Part shown: in pieces, positions 6,756 to 8,424 of the stretch
Position numbering within the stretch: the first letter of the stretch is position 1
Layout: the number at the start of each line of letters is the position of its first letter
Origin: Candidatus Cloacimonadota bacterium
Lineage (GTDB): Bacteria > Cloacimonadota > Cloacimonadia > Cloacimonadales > TCS61
Reading direction: 5' to 3'
DNA length: 8,424 bases
Assembly (NCBI GenBank): GCA_011372345.1
Contig: DRTC01000438.1
Coordinates: 1 to 8,424 of the forward strand
Program-made: the position numbers and the translations under genes
The notes under the pieces: model-generated
The model's input: the letters and a program-made list of their open reading frames with translations, nothing else
What the model was told of the DNA's origin: nothing
Database searches by the model: none

Positions 6756-7976
6756 TCAATGATTTCCAAATCCTTTTCCAAAATCATACCCGGTCGGATT
6801 CTGGAAAACTCTTAAACCGAATTCCGGGATTGCTGCTAAAATATGATCAAAAATATCTGCCTGGATCGCTTCATAATTAGCCCATTTAATATCATTGGAG
6901 AAAACATATATCTCGATCGGAAGTCCGGTTGCTCCGGGAGGAAGTTGCCTGATCAAAAAGGTCATATCTTTTCTGATCTGAGGATGATTTTTCAAGTATT
7001 CAGAAATGTAGGCTCGGAAAGTTCCTATATTAGTCAGTCTTCTTCCATTGATCAGTTCGGAAGTATCGATTTTTTTATCTTTATTGAATTTCATTATTTC
7101 TGTTTTTTTAGATTTCAGATAATCGGTAAGAAACTGGAATTTTTCAAACTTGCTTAACATCACTTCATCACAAAATCTGATACTCGCCAGATCGATATAA
7201 ACTGCTCTTTTGATCCTGCGACCACCGGAATTTTCCATTCCACGCCAGTTTTTGAACGAACCATCGATCAGTTTATGGGTAGGAATGGTGGTGATCGTTT
7301 TATCCCAATTCTGGATTTTTATGGAATGCAGAGCAACATCGATCACATTTCCGTCTGCTCCGAATTGCGGAACTGAAAGCCAATCTCCAATCGCAATTAA
7401 ATTATTGAACGATATCTGCAGGCTGGCAACGAATGAGAGGATCGTATCTTTAAAGATCAAAAGCAGAACCGCGGTCATTGCTCCCAATCCGCTGATCAGG
7501 ATCCAGGGGGATTTATCAAAAACAATTCCAAAAATAATGATAAATCCGATGATATAAAAGAAGATGGAAACGATCTGCAAATATCCTTTGATCGGTTTTG
7601 CCTGGGATCTTTTAATGGTCATATAAATATCGTTTGCAGCATTCAGGAAAGCAGAAATCGCTGATATGAAAAAGAAAACGATCAGCGATAAGGAAATTCT
7701 TTTTACAAGTTCCTGGATAGATGGAAATAGGTAAGATAATGAATAAAAGATCACGAAGGGAAGGATAAAAGCAAATTTGTGGAAAACCTTTCTGGCAACA
7801 ATATAATCATCCCATTTGGTTTTGGTTTTTTTGCTGATATGTTCAATAACTTTTAAAATTATTCTTTTAAAAATGAAATATGAGATCAAGGCTAAAATAA
7901 AAACTCCGGAAAATGTGATAATTTGGGCTATTGTGGAGTTTACATTCAGCCAGTTTTGGATGGTTTGCAGGTTCAT
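6756..7976 (-). CDS. ybdG: YbdG-type mechanosensitive channel of the MscS family
   Basis: The ATG at 7976 has AAGGAG (7987-7982) 5 bases upstream. The 406-residue protein has five predicted membrane segments at about residues 17-37, 67-85, 93-112, 131-153 and 157-175. The last runs into the MscS pore helix and beta domain (FKDTILSFVASLQISFNN, then IGDWL). The region SGGRRIKRAVYIDLASIRFCDE and the C-terminal PPGATGLPIEIYVFS are characteristic of E. coli YbdG (miniconductance channel), whose length of about 415 residues also matches. It should sit in the inner membrane and release solutes on hypo-osmotic shock. The peroxiredoxin start follows 23 bases downstream on the same strand, which suggests one transcript. 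A MITE-like element ends 26 bases upstream of the start codon, so the promoter probably lies in or across that element. Confidence 0.92.
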   Translation of the reverse strand: MNLQTIQNWLNVNSTIAQIITFSGVFILALISYFIFKRIILKVIEHISKKTKTKWDDYIVARKVFHKFAFILPFVIFYSLSYLFPSIQELVKRISLSLIVFFFISAISAFLNAANDIYMTIKRSQAKPIKGYLQIVSIFFYIIGFIIIFGIVFDKSPWILISGLGAMTAVLLLIFKDTILSFVASLQISFNNLIAIGDWLSVPQFGADGNVIDVALHSIKIQNWDKTITTIPTHKLIDGSFKNWRGMENSGGRRIKRAVYIDLASIRFCDEVMLSKFEKFQFLTDYLKSKKTEIMKFNKDKKIDTSELINGRRLTNIGTFRAYISEYLKNHPQIRKDMTFLIRQLPPGATGLPIEIYVFSNDIKWANYEAIQADIFDHILAAIPEFGLRVFQNPTGYDFGKGFGNH

Positions 7977-8040
7977 TGGTTCTCCTTATTAAAAATATTT
8001 ATGAGTCCACTCTAAAAAGATCAAATTCAATAAAATTAGA

Positions 8041-8056
8041 AACCGTTAAAACGGTT
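8041..8056. repeat. Small hairpin inside the MITE-like element
   Basis: AACCGT (8041-8046) and ACGGTT (8051-8056) form a perfect 6-bp inverted repeat around TAAA. It lies 24 bases upstream of the larger palindrome in the same element. Confidence 0.5.
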
Positions 8057-8079
8057 AATACTTTTTCCTGTTTCATTAA

Positions 8080-8099
8080 CCACCAACTTAAGTTGGTGG
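8080..8099. repeat. Perfect 20-bp palindrome inside the MITE-like element
   Basis: CCACCAACTTAAGTTGGTGG is an uninterrupted palindrome at the centre of the element. A perfect palindrome with no spacer may be a protein-binding dyad or a cruciform-forming core of the mobile element. Confidence 0.8.
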
Positions 8100-8209
8100 A
8101 TTATAAGAAGATAGAGGTCATTAACCGATTCATCAGTTTCCAAATTTCGTGCAAAATTTCATACATATTCCAAATTATTGCCTTTTTAGAGTGGACTCAT
8201 TTATAAAAC

Positions 8210-8297
8210 TGTCATTCCGAGTATTCTTCTGGCTTTTCTATCGAGGAATCTCAAGATTCATCCGAAGAATTTCCTTATAAGATTCGTCAGAATGACA
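8210..8297. repeat. Interspersed palindromic repeat with TGTCATTC/GAATGACA ends
   Basis: TGTCATTC (8210-8217) is inverted exactly at 8290-8297. A smaller inverted repeat, GAATCT and AGATTC (8246-8251, 8254-8259), lies inside, plus related GAAGAAT and AAGATTC fragments. The style matches REP/BIME-like intergenic repeats with TGTCATTCCGAG ends that recur in many bacterial genomes. No ORF is supported in it. Confidence 0.6.
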
Positions 8298-8340
8298 CTA
8301 CTTAGTGCTTGAACGAAAAGTACGTTTTCTCAATAAAAGG

Positions 8341-8376
8341 AAACTTGACTTAAGCCGTAGGTCTTGAGTTAAGTTT
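8341..8376 (+). repeat. 14-bp hairpin with compensatory G-U pairs
   Basis: Arms 8341-8354 (AAACTTGACTTAAG) and 8363-8376 (CTTGAGTTAAGTTT) flank an 8-base loop CCGTAGGT. All 14 positions pair in plus-strand RNA, two of them as G-U; on the other strand those two become A-C mismatches. The remaining sequence at 8298-8340 and 8377-8424 shows no gene; a loosely related inverted copy (ACTTAAATCAAGT) is at 8399-8411. Confidence 0.55.
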
Positions 8377-8424
8377 ACTGACATAAGCAAGTTAGAAAAC
8401 TTAAATCAAGTCAGCTAAAGCAAA

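Larger units (their letters stand above)
8003..8198. mobile_element. MITE-like non-coding element with 17-bp terminal inverted repeats
   Basis: GAGTCCACTCTAAAAAG (8003-8019) is exactly inverted at 8182-8198. Directly outside both ends lies the hexamer ATTTAT (7997-8002 and 8199-8204), a candidate 6-bp target-site duplication. The inverted match also continues 2 bases into AT on each side, so the true boundary could differ slightly. The 196-bp interior has no credible ORF, and instead has a 20-bp palindrome and a small hairpin. This is the architecture of a miniature inverted-repeat element mobilised in trans by a transposase not present here. I do not recognise the transposase family from the ends. 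Confidence 0.65.

Noticed and set aside
6016..6759. Peroxiredoxin as a pseudogene or as two independent genes
   Set aside because: The frame is intact across the TGA, the intervening 23 codons encode conserved peroxiredoxin residues, the TGA is precisely at the catalytic Cys and a SECIS-like stem follows. Decay would not be expected to produce this combination.
6733..6759. Upstream in-frame start of the peroxiredoxin at 6759
   Set aside because: It is a TTG codon that begins at the last base before the channel stop and has no ribosome binding site; ATG 6732 has an ideal AGGAGG.
6843..7557. Plus-strand ORFs 6843-7157 and 7210-7557
   Set aside because: They are antisense to the well-supported MscS-family gene and have no domain evidence.
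7931..8206. 91-codon plus-strand ORF across the channel start and the MITE-like element
   Set aside because: It overlaps the channel N-terminus and reads through palindromes; there is no ribosome binding site or family resemblance.
8000..8424. CRISPR array or tRNA in the repeat-rich right end
   Set aside because: Repeats are inverted and differ from one another, with no regular direct repeat-spacer spacing and no tRNA cloverleaf or TTCGA-type arm seen.

Overview
The window is moderately AT-rich and looks like a chromosomal segment of an anaerobic or microaerophilic bacterium of the FCB superphylum. A Cloacimonadota-like lineage is my best guess. The guess rests on the FELFQNYPNPF type C-terminal sorting/FlgD-like module on a secreted protease, on the secreted carboxypeptidase-regulatory-like repeat protein, and on abundant short intergenic palindromes. 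It is inferred from style, not from a marker gene.

Layout. Positions 1-133 hold no gene but carry nested inverted repeats built on TTCCGAA. Next comes a plus-strand secretion cluster. It holds a lipoprotein with a lipocalin-like domain and four CarboxypepD_reg-like modules (137-1576), a subtilisin-like S8 protease with a C-terminal sorting domain (1590-3710), and a tandem S8 paralogue that ends in a fibronectin-III-like domain with no sorting module (3815-5869). The two protease genes are separated by a 74-base imperfect palindrome made of iterated ACGGAT units. A perfect 14-bp inverted repeat follows the last plus-strand gene.

Convergent to this cluster is a minus-strand pair, a YbdG-type MscS-family channel (7976-6756) followed 23 bp later by a peroxiredoxin (6732-6016). 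The peroxiredoxin looks like two unrelated ORFs because an in-frame TGA interrupts it. That TGA sits exactly at the peroxidatic cysteine of the PxxxTxxC motif. The reading frame continues as conserved peroxiredoxin sequence, and a 7-bp stem with a four-base AGUU loop begins 10 nt after the TGA, as expected for a bacterial SECIS. I therefore annotate one 238-residue selenoprotein with Sec83. It has no C-terminal resolving cysteine, has a lysine-rich N-terminal extension carrying one Cys, and has a second strong ribosome binding site inside that extension.

Positions 8000-8424 hold no convincing gene. They contain a 196-bp MITE-like element with 17-bp terminal inverted repeats and a candidate 6-bp target duplication, lying directly upstream of the channel gene, then a TGTCATTC...GAATGACA interspersed palindrome and a 14-bp hairpin that pairs fully only as plus-strand RNA.

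Functionally, the plus-strand genes make exported proteins (protein degradation and carbohydrate or protein binding at the cell surface). The minus-strand pair combines osmotic protection with peroxide reduction. The most interesting item is the selenocysteine peroxiredoxin.
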